Source: Pseudoduganella dura (GTDB taxonomy: Bacteria > Pseudomonadota > Gammaproteobacteria > Burkholderiales > Burkholderiaceae_D). Taken from it: a stretch of 64,000 bases of DNA. A program made the position numbers and the translations under genes. Under the pieces are notes generated by a model that ran no database searches, was not told the DNA's origin, and worked only from the letters and a program-made list of their open reading frames with translations. Below, one piece after another: positions 37,942 to 47,529 of the stretch. The first letter of the stretch is position 1; the number at the start of each line of letters is the position of its first letter. The stretch covers positions 3,720,001 to 3,784,000 of the forward strand of contig NZ_WNWM01000002.1 of assembly GCF_009727155.1 (NCBI RefSeq), given 5' to 3'.

Positions 37942-38447
37942 TGGCCGACAACCACAACAAGCCGCTGGTTGGCGTGATCATGGGCTCGTCCTCGGACTGG
38001 GACGTGATGCAGCATGCGGTGTCGATGCTGGAGCAGTTCGGCGTGCCGTTCGAAGCACAGGTGATTTCCGCGCACCGCATGCCGGACGAGATGTTCACTT
38101 ACGCCGAAAGTGCCCGCTCGCGCGGCCTGCGGGCGATCATCGCCGGTGCCGGCGGTGCCGCCCACCTGCCGGGCATGGTGGCCGCGAAGACCATCGTGCC
38201 GGTACTGGGCGTGCCCGTGCCGTCGAAATACCTGCGCGGCGAGGATTCGCTGCTGTCGATCGTGCAGATGCCGAAAGGCGTGCCGGTGGCCACCTTCGCG
38301 ATCGGCGAAGCCGGTGCCGCCAACGCGGCGCTGACCGCGATCGCCATTCTCGCCGCCGGCGACGATGCCCTGGCGACCCGGCTGGAAGCGTTCCGCGCCC
38401 AGCAGACGGCTGCCGCCAAAGCCATGGTCCTGCCAGTCAATGAGTAA
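37941..38447 (+). CDS. purE: 5-(carboxyamino)imidazole ribonucleotide mutase
   Basis: PurE class I mutase that turns N5-CAIR, made by PurK next door, into CAIR. The 168-residue protein shows [52 protein letters not shown] and [26 protein letters not shown] C-terminal loop. The ATG shares a base with the purC stop. The frame is open further upstream but that part is purC in another frame. Confidence 0.97.
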   Translation: MADNHNKPLVGVIMGSSSDWDVMQHAVSMLEQFGVPFEAQVISAHRMPDEMFTYAESARSRGLRAIIAGAGGAAHLPGMVAAKTIVPVLGVPVPSKYLRGEDSLLSIVQMPKGVPVATFAIGEAGAANAALTAIAILAAGDDALATRLEAFRAQQTAAAKAMVLPVNE

Positions 38448-39651
38448 TATGAAGTCCGATTTTTCCCCATCCTTGCCTACCGCGACCCCGCGGTCCTGGC
38501 TGGGCGTGATGGGTGGCGGCCAACTGGGCCGCATGTTCGCGCAAGCCGCCCAGAGCATGGGCTACCAGGTGGCGGTACTGGAACCGGCGCAGGAATGCCC
38601 CGCCGGCCAGGTCGCCCAGCGGCTGGTCAACGCGGCCTATGAAGATGCCGCCGGCCTCGATGCGCTGGCCGCGCAATGCGTGGCCGTGACCACCGAATTC
38701 GAGAACGTGCCGGCGGACAGCCTGTCGCGCCTCGCGCAATCCGTGTTCGTGGCGCCGGGCGCCCATGGTGTGTCCGTCGCCCAGGATCGCGTGGCCGAGA
38801 AGGCGTTCTTCGTTTCCTGCGCGGGCAAATCCGGCGTGCTGCCGGCGCCGCACAAGGTGATCGCCTCGTTCGAAGACATCGATGCGATCGCCGATGACCT
38901 GCTGCCGGGCATCCTGAAGACCGTGCGCATGGGTTACGACGGCAAGGGCCAGGTGCGTGTACGAACGCGCGAGGAAGTGCGCGAGGCATTCGAGGGCATG
39001 GGGCAGGTGACCTGCCTGCTCGAAAAGATGCTGCCGCTGGCGTATGAAGTTTCCGTGCTGACGGCGCGCGGCGCCGATGGCGAATCGGTGGTCTACCCGA
39101 TCGCCGAGAACGTGCACCGCGACGGCATCCTGTTCACCACCACCGTGCCGGGGCCGAACGTTTCCGCCGATAGCGCTCGCAAGGCGCAGGACGCGGCGCG
39201 GGCGATCGTCGCCGAACTCGGTTACGTCGGCGTGCTGTGCATCGAATTCTTCGTGCTTGCCGACGGCACGCTGGTCGTCAACGAAATGGCGCCGCGGCCG
39301 CACAACAGCGGCCATTACACGATGGACGCCTGCGTCACCAGCCAGTTTGCCCAGCAGGTGCGGGCCATGGCGAAGCTGCCGCTGGGCGATGTGCGCCAGC
39401 ATTCGCCGGCCGTGATGCTGAACATCCTGGGCGACGTGTGGTTCGACGGCGAGGGTGACGATGCGACGCGCGTGCGCGAACCGGCGTGGGACCGGGTCGT
39501 GGCGCTGCCCGGCGCATGCCTGCACCTGTATGGCAAGGACGATCCGCGCCCGGGCCGCAAGATGGGCCACATCACGTTCGTGGCGCCATCGCTCGAGGAA
39601 GCGCAACGGCAGCTGGCGGCCGCCTGCGGCATCCTGGGAATCGCGCCGTGA
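38440..39651 (+). CDS. purK: 5-(carboxyamino)imidazole ribonucleotide synthase
   Basis: ATP-grasp enzyme that carboxylates AIR to N5-CAIR with bicarbonate. The 403-residue protein has [30 protein letters not shown], the ATP-grasp [40 protein letters not shown] and KMGHITFVA. The ATG at 38440 overlaps the purE stop; a second ATG at 38449 is nearly as good. Presence of both purK and a class I purE shows the two-step route from AIR to CAIR. Confidence 0.96.
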   Translation: MSNMKSDFSPSLPTATPRSWLGVMGGGQLGRMFAQAAQSMGYQVAVLEPAQECPAGQVAQRLVNAAYEDAAGLDALAAQCVAVTTEFENVPADSLSRLAQSVFVAPGAHGVSVAQDRVAEKAFFVSCAGKSGVLPAPHKVIASFEDIDAIADDLLPGILKTVRMGYDGKGQVRVRTREEVREAFEGMGQVTCLLEKMLPLAYEVSVLTARGADGESVVYPIAENVHRDGILFTTTVPGPNVSADSARKAQDAARAIVAELGYVGVLCIEFFVLADGTLVVNEMAPRPHNSGHYTMDACVTSQFAQQVRAMAKLPLGDVRQHSPAVMLNILGDVWFDGEGDDATRVREPAWDRVVALPGACLHLYGKDDPRPGRKMGHITFVAPSLEEAQRQLAAACGILGIAP

Positions 39652-40661
39652 CGGAACAGGCGATCCTCGACGCCGCCGCGCGCCTGGAAGCAGGCGCTCT
39701 GGTGGCGTTTCCCACCGAGACCGTGTATGGCCTCGGCGCGGATGCGGAAAACCCGGCCGCGGTCGCCGCCATCTACGCGGCGAAGGGCAGGCCGCAGGAC
39801 CACCCGGTGATCGTGCACGTGGCGCCCGGTGCCGATCTCGGCTACTGGGCGGCGGAAGTGCCCGACGAGGCGCGCCGGCTGGCGCAGGCCTTCTGGCCGG
39901 GACCGCTGACGATGATCGTCCGGCGCAACGCGCATATTCCCGATGCCGTGTCCGGCGGGCAGGATACGGTGGGCATCCGCTGCCCGTCGCATCCGGTGGC
40001 GATGGCGCTGCTGGCCGCGTTCAAGGGGGGCAGGGGCGGCGTGGCCGCGCCGTCCGCGAACAAGTTCGGCAATGTCAGCCCGACCACCGCGCAGCACGTG
40101 CAGGATGAATTCACGGAGGAATTCGGTGCCGGCAAGATCACCGTGCTGGACGGCGGTGCGAGCCAGGTCGGCATCGAATCGACGATCGTCGATCTGTCGC
40201 GGCTGGCAACGCATGGCCCCGTGCTGCTGCGCCCCGGCCACATCAGCGCGGCGGACATCGCCGCCGTCATCGGCGCCATGCCCGCCGCGCCGGATGCCGC
40301 CGCGCCCCGCGCATCGGGCACGCTGGAATCGCATTACGCGCCGAAGGCCCCGGTGGCGATGGCCGATACCGCTCGCCTGCCGGGCCTGCTGCGAACGCTG
40401 GCCGGCCGCGGCCGCCGCGCCGCCGTCATCCGCTATTCGCCGCTGCTGGTGCAGGCCACCGCGCAGGAATTGCTGCCGAACGACCCCGCCGGCTATGCCT
40501 TCGGGCTGTACGCCGCGCTGCGCATGATGGACCGCGCCGACGTCGAACTGATCCTCGTCGAAACCCCGCCGCAGGACGACACCTGGCTCGGCATCAACGA
40601 CCGGCTGCGGCGTGCCGCCTTCGGCTCGGCCGGCATCATCGACCGTTTCCTGACCGGCTGA
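39648..40661 (+). CDS. L-threonylcarbamoyladenylate synthase (Sua5/YrdC/TsaC family)
   Basis: Makes threonylcarbamoyl-AMP from Thr, bicarbonate and ATP, the first step of the tRNA t6A37 modification. The 337-residue protein has the YrdC core ([68 protein letters not shown]) and the extra Sua5 C-terminal domain ([14 protein letters not shown] onward). It starts with GTG at 39648, overlapping the purK stop in GTGA. tcdA, which acts later on the same base, lies about 11 kb away. Confidence 0.94.
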   Translation: MTEQAILDAAARLEAGALVAFPTETVYGLGADAENPAAVAAIYAAKGRPQDHPVIVHVAPGADLGYWAAEVPDEARRLAQAFWPGPLTMIVRRNAHIPDAVSGGQDTVGIRCPSHPVAMALLAAFKGGRGGVAAPSANKFGNVSPTTAQHVQDEFTEEFGAGKITVLDGGASQVGIESTIVDLSRLATHGPVLLRPGHISAADIAAVIGAMPAAPDAAAPRASGTLESHYAPKAPVAMADTARLPGLLRTLAGRGRRAAVIRYSPLLVQATAQELLPNDPAGYAFGLYAALRMMDRADVELILVETPPQDDTWLGINDRLRRAAFGSAGIIDRFLTG

Positions 40662-40676
40662 TCCGCCAACAGCCGG

Positions 40677-40791
40677 GCTCGTGTCCACCATGGGGTCAAC
40701 CCCATTTTCGGACACGAGCTCATCTTATTGCCTTTGCCAGGGTTGAGCCCGTGTCCGTTTTCGGGGTTGACCCCAAGGTGGACACAGGCTC
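40677..40791. repeat. REPIN-like pair of inverted 35-bp palindromic units
   Basis: Two imperfect palindromes lie 25 bases apart. Unit 1 (40677-40719) has arms GCTCGTGTCC / GGACACGAGC around TGGGGTcaACCCCA. Unit 2 (40745-40791) has GTGTCC / GGACAC arms around GGGGTtgACCCC. The reverse complement of unit 1 core and unit 2 match at about 29 of 35 positions, so they are the same element in opposite orientation, the layout of a REP doublet (REPIN/BIME). No transposase gene is in the window. Confidence 0.82.
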
Positions 40792-40901
40792 AGCCATATC
40801 ACCGCCATCATTCTCCTTGCCGCATCGTTTGATGCAGGCCAGACCACGGTCCGCCACGCTTCCTACCATGATTGAATCGTCGTGATTCCGTGGAGGCCGC
40901 C

Positions 40902-42425
40902 ATGTCCTGCTTGTCTCATCTGTCTCGCTCATTCCACTCGTTCCGCCTGTCCCGTTGCATTCCCGTGTTGGCGATTACCTTGCTGGCGTCGTGTGGCGGC
41001 AGCAGCGATGGCGGCGACGATGCGCCGCCGCCCGCCCCGCCGCCGCCGGGCCGCGGCACGATAACGGCGCAGGCCGCCGTGGCGCCGGCAACGCTGCCGG
41101 ACGGCAGCCGCGTACAGACGGTGACCGCCGCCCAGCTGCGCGCGCTGATGAGCGACGAAATGGAAGCGGTCGCGGGCGAGCCTCGCTGCAATGTGACGAC
41201 GTGGACGGTACGGTACCGCACCGCCGCGCCGCGCGATGCGCTGACGGAGAGCACCGCGGCCATCATGGTACCGGCCGGCACCGACACGAACTGCACGGGC
41301 GCCCGCCCCGTGCTCGTGTATGCGCACGGCACCACGCTGGACAAGCGCGCCACGATGGCCAACCTGGCGGACACCGAAGTGCGGCTGCTGGCCGCCATGT
41401 TCGCGGCACAGGGCTATATCGTCGTCGCGCCGAACTACCAGGGCTACGAAGGTTCCACGCTCGATTACCACCCGTATCTCGACGAACAGCTGCAGGGCGC
41501 CGACATGGTGGATGCGCTGCGCGCCGCGCGCACGTCGTTCGGCGCGATGGGAGCGAGCCCGTCGACCCGGTTGTTCGTCACCGGCTATTCGCAGGGCGGG
41601 CACGTGGCGCTGGCCGCGCAGAAGGCGATGCAGGCGCTGCCGGGCGAATTCGCGCTCACGGCCGTGGCGGGCCTGTCCGGTCCGTATGCGGTGATCCGCT
41701 TTGCCGACAGTGTGGTCAGCGGCTACCCCACGCAGGGCATCACGGGTTTCCTGCCGATGGTGACGACGGCCGGCCAGCGGGCCGGCGCCGGCATCTATGC
41801 CGCGCCGGGCGACATGTACGAGGCGCGCTATGCGCCCACGATCGAGAACCTGCTGCCCAGCGCCGTGCCGGCGGAACAACTGGTCGCCCAGGGCAAGCTG
41901 TCGGCCACCCTGTTCGCGCGCGATTCGATGCCGCAGCCGCAAGGCCCCACGCCATTCTTCGGAGATCACCCACTGGTGCGCACCAGCTATCGCAATGCCT
42001 ACCTGGCCGACATGGCCGCGCGCCCGTGCGCCGGCGAACCGCAGGCGTGCGCGCCGGAGAATGACTTGCGCAAATGGGCCATCCGCAACGACCTGCGCCG
42101 CTACCGTCCCGTGGCGCCGCTGCTGCTGTGCGGCGGCGATGCCGACCCGATGGTGCCGTTCTTTAACACCACGGCGGCCAGCGAGTACTACGCCGCGCAG
42201 GGCAGCGCCCCCGTGCTCCTCGATCTCGACAGCGATGTCACCGCGAACGACGGCTGGCGATCCCAGCGTCTCGGATTCGCCGCGGCGAAGCGGGCGGTGG
42301 AGCTCGATGCGTTGATGAACGACGAAGATCCGGATGCGGCCGTTGCCGAGCGCTACCATGGCACGCTGGTCGCGCCGTTCTGCCTGTCCGCCGCACGCGA
42401 GTTCTTCAACGCCAGGCGGCCTTGA
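40902..42425 (+). CDS. Lipoprotein alpha/beta hydrolase (secretory-lipase-like)
   Basis: A 507-residue predicted lipoprotein. The signal peptide ends in a lipobox, LLASC, after which comes a Gly/Asp/Pro-rich linker (DDAPPPAPPPPGRG). The hydrolase domain has VLVYAHGTTLDKRA (oxyanion region), VVAPNYQGYEGS, the nucleophile Ser in VTGYSQGGHVALAAQKAMQ, Asp in CGGDADPMVPFF and a C-terminal His. The overall order resembles secreted lipases/esterases. ATG 40902 follows TGGAGGCCGCC. Probably attached to the outer membrane; substrate unknown. Confidence 0.85.
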   Translation: MSCLSHLSRSFHSFRLSRCIPVLAITLLASCGGSSDGGDDAPPPAPPPPGRGTITAQAAVAPATLPDGSRVQTVTAAQLRALMSDEMEAVAGEPRCNVTTWTVRYRTAAPRDALTESTAAIMVPAGTDTNCTGARPVLVYAHGTTLDKRATMANLADTEVRLLAAMFAAQGYIVVAPNYQGYEGSTLDYHPYLDEQLQGADMVDALRAARTSFGAMGASPSTRLFVTGYSQGGHVALAAQKAMQALPGEFALTAVAGLSGPYAVIRFADSVVSGYPTQGITGFLPMVTTAGQRAGAGIYAAPGDMYEARYAPTIENLLPSAVPAEQLVAQGKLSATLFARDSMPQPQGPTPFFGDHPLVRTSYRNAYLADMAARPCAGEPQACAPENDLRKWAIRNDLRRYRPVAPLLLCGGDADPMVPFFNTTAASEYYAAQGSAPVLLDLDSDVTANDGWRSQRLGFAAAKRAVELDALMNDEDPDAAVAERYHGTLVAPFCLSAAREFFNARRP

Positions 42426-42428
42426 CGG

Positions 42429-42470
42429 CTGCCCCCACGCGGCCGCGTGGGGGCAGTGTTGTTTTTGCCG
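42429..42470 (+). terminator. Terminator after lipoprotein hydrolase
   Basis: A perfect 28-bp palindrome at 42429-42456, half-site CTGCCCCCACGCGG, followed by TGTTGTTTTT, directly after the gene's stop. Confidence 0.85.
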
Positions 42471-42571
42471 CATTGCCCTTGTGCTACAACGGGCACGGCT
42501 GGCATATTAGCTGGATTGTAAATAGTACATACGTGCTATTAAAAAAATAACATCTCAATCCAGGAGACACC

Positions 42572-43945
42572 ATGCGACACATGAATTTCGCGCTGGCCAT
42601 GATGGCCGGGGCCATCCTTGCCGCCTGCGGCGGCGACAGCGGCAACCCGCAGCCCGGCGCCCAGGTCAACAAGGTCAAGTTCGCCTCGCAGGTCAGCTTC
42701 GGCGACAGCCTGTCTGACCTCGGCACCTACAACGTCGGCACCGTCAAGGCGCTCGGCGGCGGCAAGTTCACGATCAATGGCGACAACACGGCCGTCAACC
42801 CGGCGCTCACCGGCAAGAACTGGACCGAGCTGATGGCCGCCCAGTTCGGGCTGCCGGCACCGTGCCCGGCCCAGACCGGCCTCGACGGCAATGCCGCGCA
42901 AGGCTTCTCGGTACCCGTTACCGACCATCCGGGATGCCTCAGTTACGCGCAGGGTGGGGCGCGCGTCACCAACCCGGTCGGCGCCGGCCACAAGCTCACC
43001 GGCAGCCCGGTCGGCGCGCTGACGGTACCGGTGGTCACGCAGGTGAAGAATCACCTGGCCAGGGCCGGCGGCAAGTTCAAGGGCGACGAGGTGGTGTTCG
43101 TGATGGCGGGCGGTAACGACGTGCTCGTCAACCTCGCCCAGCTCTCCGCCGGCGGCACGGCGGCCGGCACCACGGCCGGCCAGCAAGCCTTCGGCACCAG
43201 CCTGGCCACGCAACTGGCGGCCGGCACCGCCAGCCCCGCCACGGCCGTGCGGCTGATCGGGCTGGCCATCGCCACCGAAAGCGCGCGCACCGGCAGCACG
43301 CAGGCGAGCATCGTGCAGGCGGCCGTCGTTGCCGCGGTCCAGGCCGGCAATGTCAATGCAGCGGCCAGTGTCGCCACGGTGGTCGAGGCGGCCACGAAGG
43401 CTGCTTCCGCTGCCGGCGCGAAAGCGGGCGAGGACTACGTGACCGCGCAGGCTCCCGCGCTGGTGGCCGCGCTGGCCACCGCCGGCGCCGAACTGGCCGC
43501 CCTGGTCAAGTCGCAGATCATCGGCAACGGCGCCAACTATGTCGTCGTCAACAACCTGCCGGATGTGGCGAGCACGCCGGCCGGCCTGTCGCGCGATGCC
43601 AATGTGCGGGCGCTGATCGACAGGATGGTGGGGGCGTTCAACGCCCAGCTCGCGTCCGCCCTGGCGTCCGAAAGCAAGGCGGTGATCGTCGACGTGTATG
43701 CCGTCAGCCACGACCAGGCAACCAATCCCGGCCCGTACGGGCTGACCAACGTCTCGGAGCCGGCATGCGACCTGTCGGAGAAGAAGAATCCGCTCACCAG
43801 CGCGCTGGGCTGCACCGCCGCCAACCTGAAGTCGGGCGATGTCAGCCATTACTCGTATGCCGACGAGGTGCACCCGACACCGTTCAACAACCTGCTGCTG
43901 GCACGCTACGTGTCGCGTTCGCTGGTGACCAAGGGCTGGCTGTAA
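42572..43945 (+). CDS. Lipoprotein SGNH/GDSL-family esterase
   Basis: A 457-residue predicted lipoprotein (lipobox LAAC near residue 19). Block I is SQVSFGDSLSDLGTYN with the catalytic Ser, block III is VMAGGNDVLVNL (oxyanion Asn), and block V is YADEVHPTPFNN with the catalytic Asp and His. Between blocks III and V is an unusual stretch of about 120 residues (200-320) rich in Ala, Thr, Gly and Val, probably helical. CAGGAG precedes the ATG. The OmpW gene follows after 22 bases and may be cotranscribed. Substrate unknown; relatives hydrolyse lipids or polyesters. Confidence 0.87.
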   Translation: MRHMNFALAMMAGAILAACGGDSGNPQPGAQVNKVKFASQVSFGDSLSDLGTYNVGTVKALGGGKFTINGDNTAVNPALTGKNWTELMAAQFGLPAPCPAQTGLDGNAAQGFSVPVTDHPGCLSYAQGGARVTNPVGAGHKLTGSPVGALTVPVVTQVKNHLARAGGKFKGDEVVFVMAGGNDVLVNLAQLSAGGTAAGTTAGQQAFGTSLATQLAAGTASPATAVRLIGLAIATESARTGSTQASIVQAAVVAAVQAGNVNAAASVATVVEAATKAASAAGAKAGEDYVTAQAPALVAALATAGAELAALVKSQIIGNGANYVVVNNLPDVASTPAGLSRDANVRALIDRMVGAFNAQLASALASESKAVIVDVYAVSHDQATNPGPYGLTNVSEPACDLSEKKNPLTSALGCTAANLKSGDVSHYSYADEVHPTPFNNLLLARYVSRSLVTKGWL

Positions 43946-43967
43946 GCCATTACACGGAGAGAACAAC

Positions 43968-44657
43968 ATGAAAAATACCGATATCGCCGTGAAACTGCCT
44001 GCATGGGCCGCCATCCTGGCCGCCGCGCTGGGCGCCGCCCCGGGCGCGGCGGCGCAGGCGCAGGGCGACTGGACCGTCAAGATCGGCGTCAACAAGATCA
44101 CGCCGAAAGTAGAGAGCGGCAATGTGTCCGCGCCGGCGCTGCCGAACACCAAGGCGGACGTGGGCACGGACACGAAGCCCATCCTGAACCTGGGCTACTT
44201 CGTCACCGACAATATCGTGGCCGAGCTGGACCTGGGCGCGCCGTACCGCCACAAGCTGTTCGGCGCGGACGCGATCGCCGGCACGGGCCAGCTCGGCACG
44301 GTGGACGTGCTGCCGCCCACGCTGTTCGCGCAGTACCGTTTCTTCCGGCCCGATGCCGTGTTCCGCCCGTACGTGGGCATGGGCGTCACCTATGCGTATT
44401 TCCGCCGCGAGCGCGGCTCGGCGCAGCTGACATCGGTCCTGAACACTGGCGGCCCGGCGTCGACATTCTCGCTGGAAGCGAAATGGGCTGCCAGCGCTCA
44501 GCTCGGCGCCAGCTTCCGCCTGAACGAGCGCTGGTCGGTCGACGGCGGCGTCATCAAGACGCGGCTGCGCACCACGGCCACGTATTCGACGGGCCAGACC
44601 CAGGCGATGAAGCTGGACCCGGTGGCGATCAACCTGGGCCTCACGTTCAGGTTCTGA
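43968..44657 (+). CDS. ompW: OmpW-family outer membrane protein
   Basis: A 229-residue beta-barrel of the OmpW family, which forms a narrow hydrophobic channel. It has a signal peptide (AAILAAALGAAPGAAAQAQ), the family start WTVKIGVNKITPK, the central LNLGYFVTDNIVAELDLGAPYRHK-like block and the C-terminal GVIKTRLRTTATYSTG and the terminal aromatic Phe in LGLTFRF. It lies 22 bases after the GDSL lipoprotein gene and is followed by a terminator. Confidence 0.93.
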   Translation: MKNTDIAVKLPAWAAILAAALGAAPGAAAQAQGDWTVKIGVNKITPKVESGNVSAPALPNTKADVGTDTKPILNLGYFVTDNIVAELDLGAPYRHKLFGADAIAGTGQLGTVDVLPPTLFAQYRFFRPDAVFRPYVGMGVTYAYFRRERGSAQLTSVLNTGGPASTFSLEAKWAASAQLGASFRLNERWSVDGGVIKTRLRTTATYSTGQTQAMKLDPVAINLGLTFRF

Positions 44658-44674
44658 CGCCGATCCATGGCAGG

Positions 44675-44701
44675 AAAGCCGGCCCAGCGCCGGCTTTTTT
44701 T
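44675..44701 (+). terminator. Terminator after ompW
   Basis: Stem AAGCCGGC / GCCGGCTT (44676-44696) followed by a run of T, 18 bases past the ompW stop. Confidence 0.85.
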
Positions 44702-44709
44702 GCTTTGGG

Positions 44710-44727
44710 GCTGTTCGCGCGAACAGC
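44710..44727. repeat. 18-bp perfect palindrome upstream of hybrid kinase gene
   Basis: GCTGTTCGCGCGAACAGC is fully self-complementary with no loop. It lies 84 bases before the kinase start and about 45 bases before a TATACT -10-like box (44773-44778), a position suited to a dimeric DNA-binding protein. No family can be named. Confidence 0.5.
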
Positions 44728-44810
44728 GCCTTTGCTTTTCGGACGGCGGCGCCGTGCGGCGGCTCCCTTCGCTATACTCGGCCGGACCAAGTAGACAGGA
44801 GAATCCGCGC

Positions 44811-46808
44811 ATGCCCCGTAATCCCGCAGCATTCCTGACCGAGGGCGGCACCATGGGCGCACTGATGCGCGGCCACGACTGGTCCGTGTCGCCGCTCGGT
44901 CCGCCGGATCGCTGGCCGCCGGCGCTGCGCACCGCGGTGGGGCTGATGCTCAATTCGGCGTTTCCGATGTTTGCCGCCTGGGGGCCGCAGCTGGCGTTCC
45001 TGTACAACGATGCCTATGCGGAAATCCTCGGCGGCAAGCACCCGCAGGCGCTGGGCCGGCCTTTCAGCGAGGTGTGGGCCGAGATCTGGCAGGCCATCTC
45101 GCCGATCGTCGACGAAGCCATGCGGGGCCACGCCACGTACCACGAGAACCTGCCGCTGACGATGCAACGCAACGGCTATGACGAAGAAACGTGGTTTACG
45201 TTCTCGTACTCGCCGATGCGCGACGAGGATGGCCGCCCGGCCGGCGTGTTCTGCGCCTGCACGGAGACCACCGAGCAGGTGCTGTCGGCACGCCACCGCG
45301 CCGAGGAAATCGAACGGATGCGCCAGCTGTTCCAGCAGGCGCCCGGCATTCTCGCGGTGGTGCGCGGGCCCGAGCACGTGTTCGAGATCGCCAACGATGC
45401 CTACCGGCGCCTGATCGGCCGGGAAGACGTGGTCGGCCGGGCCGTTGCCGAGGTGCTGCCCGAAGTGCGCGACCAGGTCTTTACAGCCTTGCTGGACGAG
45501 GTGTACGAAACGGGCGAGCCGCACGTGGGCAACGAAATGCCGATCCTGCTGCGGCGCCGTCCGGACAGCGAACTGGAAGAGCGCTTCGTCAATTTCATTT
45601 ACCAGCCCATTCGCGACCATCGCGGCGCCGTTTCCGGCATCTTCGTCGAAGGCAGCGACGTGACCGCCGCGGTGCTGGCGATGCGCGCGCTGCAGGAAGC
45701 CAATTCGCGCAAGGACGAATTCCTGGCCATGCTGGCGCACGAGCTGCGCAACCCGCTGGCGCCGATCGCGGCCGCGGCCGAACTGCTGCGGCTGGGCGCA
45801 CCGGATGCGGAGCGCATCCAGAAGACCAGCGCCGTCATCACGCGGCAGGTCGAGCACATGACCAAGCTGGTGGACGACCTGCTCGATGTGTCGCGCGTGA
45901 CCAGGGGGCTGGTCACGTTGCGGCGCGAGACGCTGGATTTTTCCGCCATCGTCGGCGAGGCTGTCGAGCAGGCGGCGGCGCCGATGCAGGCGAAGGGGCA
46001 TCGCGTGACCGTGGAGCTGCCGGCGGCGCAGCCATGGGTGAACGGCGATCGTACCCGGCTGATCCAGGTGCTGTCGAACCTGCTGAACAACGCGGCGCGC
46101 TACACGCCGGAGGGCGGCGACGTGGCCGTGCGCGTGACGGCGAACGGGCGCGAAGTGCGCGCCGTCGTCGAGGACAACGGCATCGGCATCCCGCCCGGCC
46201 TGCTGCCGCACGTGTTCGACCTGTTCACGCAGGCCGAGCGCTCGCCGGACCGCTCGCAGGGCGGCCTTGGCCTGGGATTGGCGCTGGCCAGGACGCTGAT
46301 CGAACTGCAGGGCGGCCACGTTGGCGCATACAGTACCGGCGCCGGGCAGGGCAGCCGCTTCACGGTCTGCCTGCCGCAGGTGGAGCGGCCGGAAGGGGCC
46401 GCGCTGAGCCAGGGCCAGCAGGACGAAACGCGCGGCGCCAGGCGGCGCCACCTGATGGTGGTGGACGACAATGCCGACGCGGCGCAGATGCTCGCCCTGC
46501 TGCTGGAAACGGCCGGGCACTCCGTGGCGGTCTGCGACGACGCCCGGCAGGCGCTGGCCGCCGTGGTGGCGAGTCCGCCGGCGCTGCTGTTCGTCGATAT
46601 CGGCTTGCCGGGCATGGATGGCTACGAGCTGGTGCGCCGCCTGCGCCAGTTGCCGGAAACGGCAATGGCCCGCATCGTGGCCATCACCGGCTACGGCACG
46701 CCGCAGGACCGCGCGCGGGCGCTGGAAGCGGGCTTCGACGAGCACCTGGTCAAGCCGGTGCACCCCAAGGCGCTGTACGCGATCCTGGCGCGGCTGGCGG
46801 GGCAGTAA
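44811..46808 (+). CDS. Hybrid sensor histidine kinase (PAS-PAS-HisKA-HATPase-REC)
   Basis: A 665-residue cytoplasmic hybrid kinase. Two PAS-like sensor domains (about 30-150 and 175-290) precede HisKA with the H box [16 protein letters not shown], an ATPase domain ([38 protein letters not shown]) and a C-terminal receiver with [10 protein letters not shown], the acceptor Asp in [16 protein letters not shown] and Lys in EHLVKPVHP. There is no output domain or membrane span, so phosphate must pass to another protein. ATG 44811 follows ACAGGAGAA. The N-terminal PAS begins [17 protein letters not shown], common in stand-alone kinases of this group. Confidence 0.92.
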   Translation: MPRNPAAFLTEGGTMGALMRGHDWSVSPLGPPDRWPPALRTAVGLMLNSAFPMFAAWGPQLAFLYNDAYAEILGGKHPQALGRPFSEVWAEIWQAISPIVDEAMRGHATYHENLPLTMQRNGYDEETWFTFSYSPMRDEDGRPAGVFCACTETTEQVLSARHRAEEIERMRQLFQQAPGILAVVRGPEHVFEIANDAYRRLIGREDVVGRAVAEVLPEVRDQVFTALLDEVYETGEPHVGNEMPILLRRRPDSELEERFVNFIYQPIRDHRGAVSGIFVEGSDVTAAVLAMRALQEANSRKDEFLAMLAHELRNPLAPIAAAAELLRLGAPDAERIQKTSAVITRQVEHMTKLVDDLLDVSRVTRGLVTLRRETLDFSAIVGEAVEQAAAPMQAKGHRVTVELPAAQPWVNGDRTRLIQVLSNLLNNAARYTPEGGDVAVRVTANGREVRAVVEDNGIGIPPGLLPHVFDLFTQAERSPDRSQGGLGLGLALARTLIELQGGHVGAYSTGAGQGSRFTVCLPQVERPEGAALSQGQQDETRGARRRHLMVVDDNADAAQMLALLLETAGHSVAVCDDARQALAAVVASPPALLFVDIGLPGMDGYELVRRLRQLPETAMARIVAITGYGTPQDRARALEAGFDEHLVKPVHPKALYAILARLAGQ

Positions 46809-46838
46809 GGAGGCAGGGAAACGGCAGTGCGCCGGCCG

Positions 46839-47351
46839 TCAGGCCGGCATGTGCAGCCCGCCCAGCCGGCCGCCATGGAACACCAGCGGCTCGCGCGGAT
46901 GCACTTCGCAATGTTCCACTTCCCCCACGAAGATCACGTGATCGCCTTCCGGGTAGCGGCTGCGGTTGTGGCACTCGAACCAGGCCGTGCAGCCTTTCAG
47001 TACCGGGTGGCCGGTGCGCGACAGTTCGAATTCGACCTGGCCGAAAGGATCCTCGATGCGCGTCGAAAACAGCTTGGCCAGGTGCGCCTGGTCGGCTGCC
47101 AGGATGTTGATCACGTAATGCGAATTGCCCGAGAAGACCGGCATGCTGGAGGCCTTCGATTTCAGGCTCCACAGCACCAGCGGCGGGTCGAGCGACACCG
47201 AATTGAACGAGCTGGCCGTGAGGCCGCGAAAGGTGCCGTCCGCCAGCCGGGTGGTGATGACGGTGACGCCGGTAGCGAACTGCGACAGCGCCTGCCGGAA
47301 GTGCACGCTGTCGAAAGCGGTCGTGTCGGCGCGAGGGGAACTGGTATTCAT
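46839..47351 (-). CDS. Flavin reductase family protein (FMN-binding split barrel)
   Basis: A 170-residue NAD(P)H:flavin oxidoreductase-like protein. The conserved pattern is FRQALSQFATGVTVITT, GLTASSFNSVSLDPPLVLWSL, NILAADQAHLAKLFS, CHNRSRYPEGDHVIFVGEVEHCEV, which binds FMN and supplies reduced flavin to a monooxygenase. ATG 47351 starts the family region; the frame is open upstream. No monooxygenase gene is adjacent, so the partner is unknown. Convergent with the hybrid kinase, 30 bases apart. Confidence 0.9.
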   Translation of the reverse strand: MNTSSPRADTTAFDSVHFRQALSQFATGVTVITTRLADGTFRGLTASSFNSVSLDPPLVLWSLKSKASSMPVFSGNSHYVINILAADQAHLAKLFSTRIEDPFGQVEFELSRTGHPVLKGCTAWFECHNRSRYPEGDHVIFVGEVEHCEVHPREPLVFHGGRLGGLHMPA

Positions 47352-47529
47352 GGGGGCATTATGCCAAAGTTTGCGCAAGCCGAGCGCGGCGCCGGGAAAA
47401 CAGTTGCTCGGTTGCATTTAATTGCCAGGATCTGGAGTCTGGCCCCGGTTTTGGGTAACTTTCTGGCTGGACGGCGGCCGGCCGGCATTTGCGTTACAGT
47501 AGGCTTCAATGAATGACAGTGGGGATCGT

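Noticed and set aside
42490..42560. Possible sigma-54 promoter (TGGCATATTAGC) before the GDSL gene
   Set aside because: The -12 element is absent at the required spacing.
47434..47453. AGTCTGGCCCCGGTTTTGGG-like segment upstream of msrA
   Set aside because: It resembles half of a palindromic repeat unit, but no matching second arm is present; too weak to list as an element.
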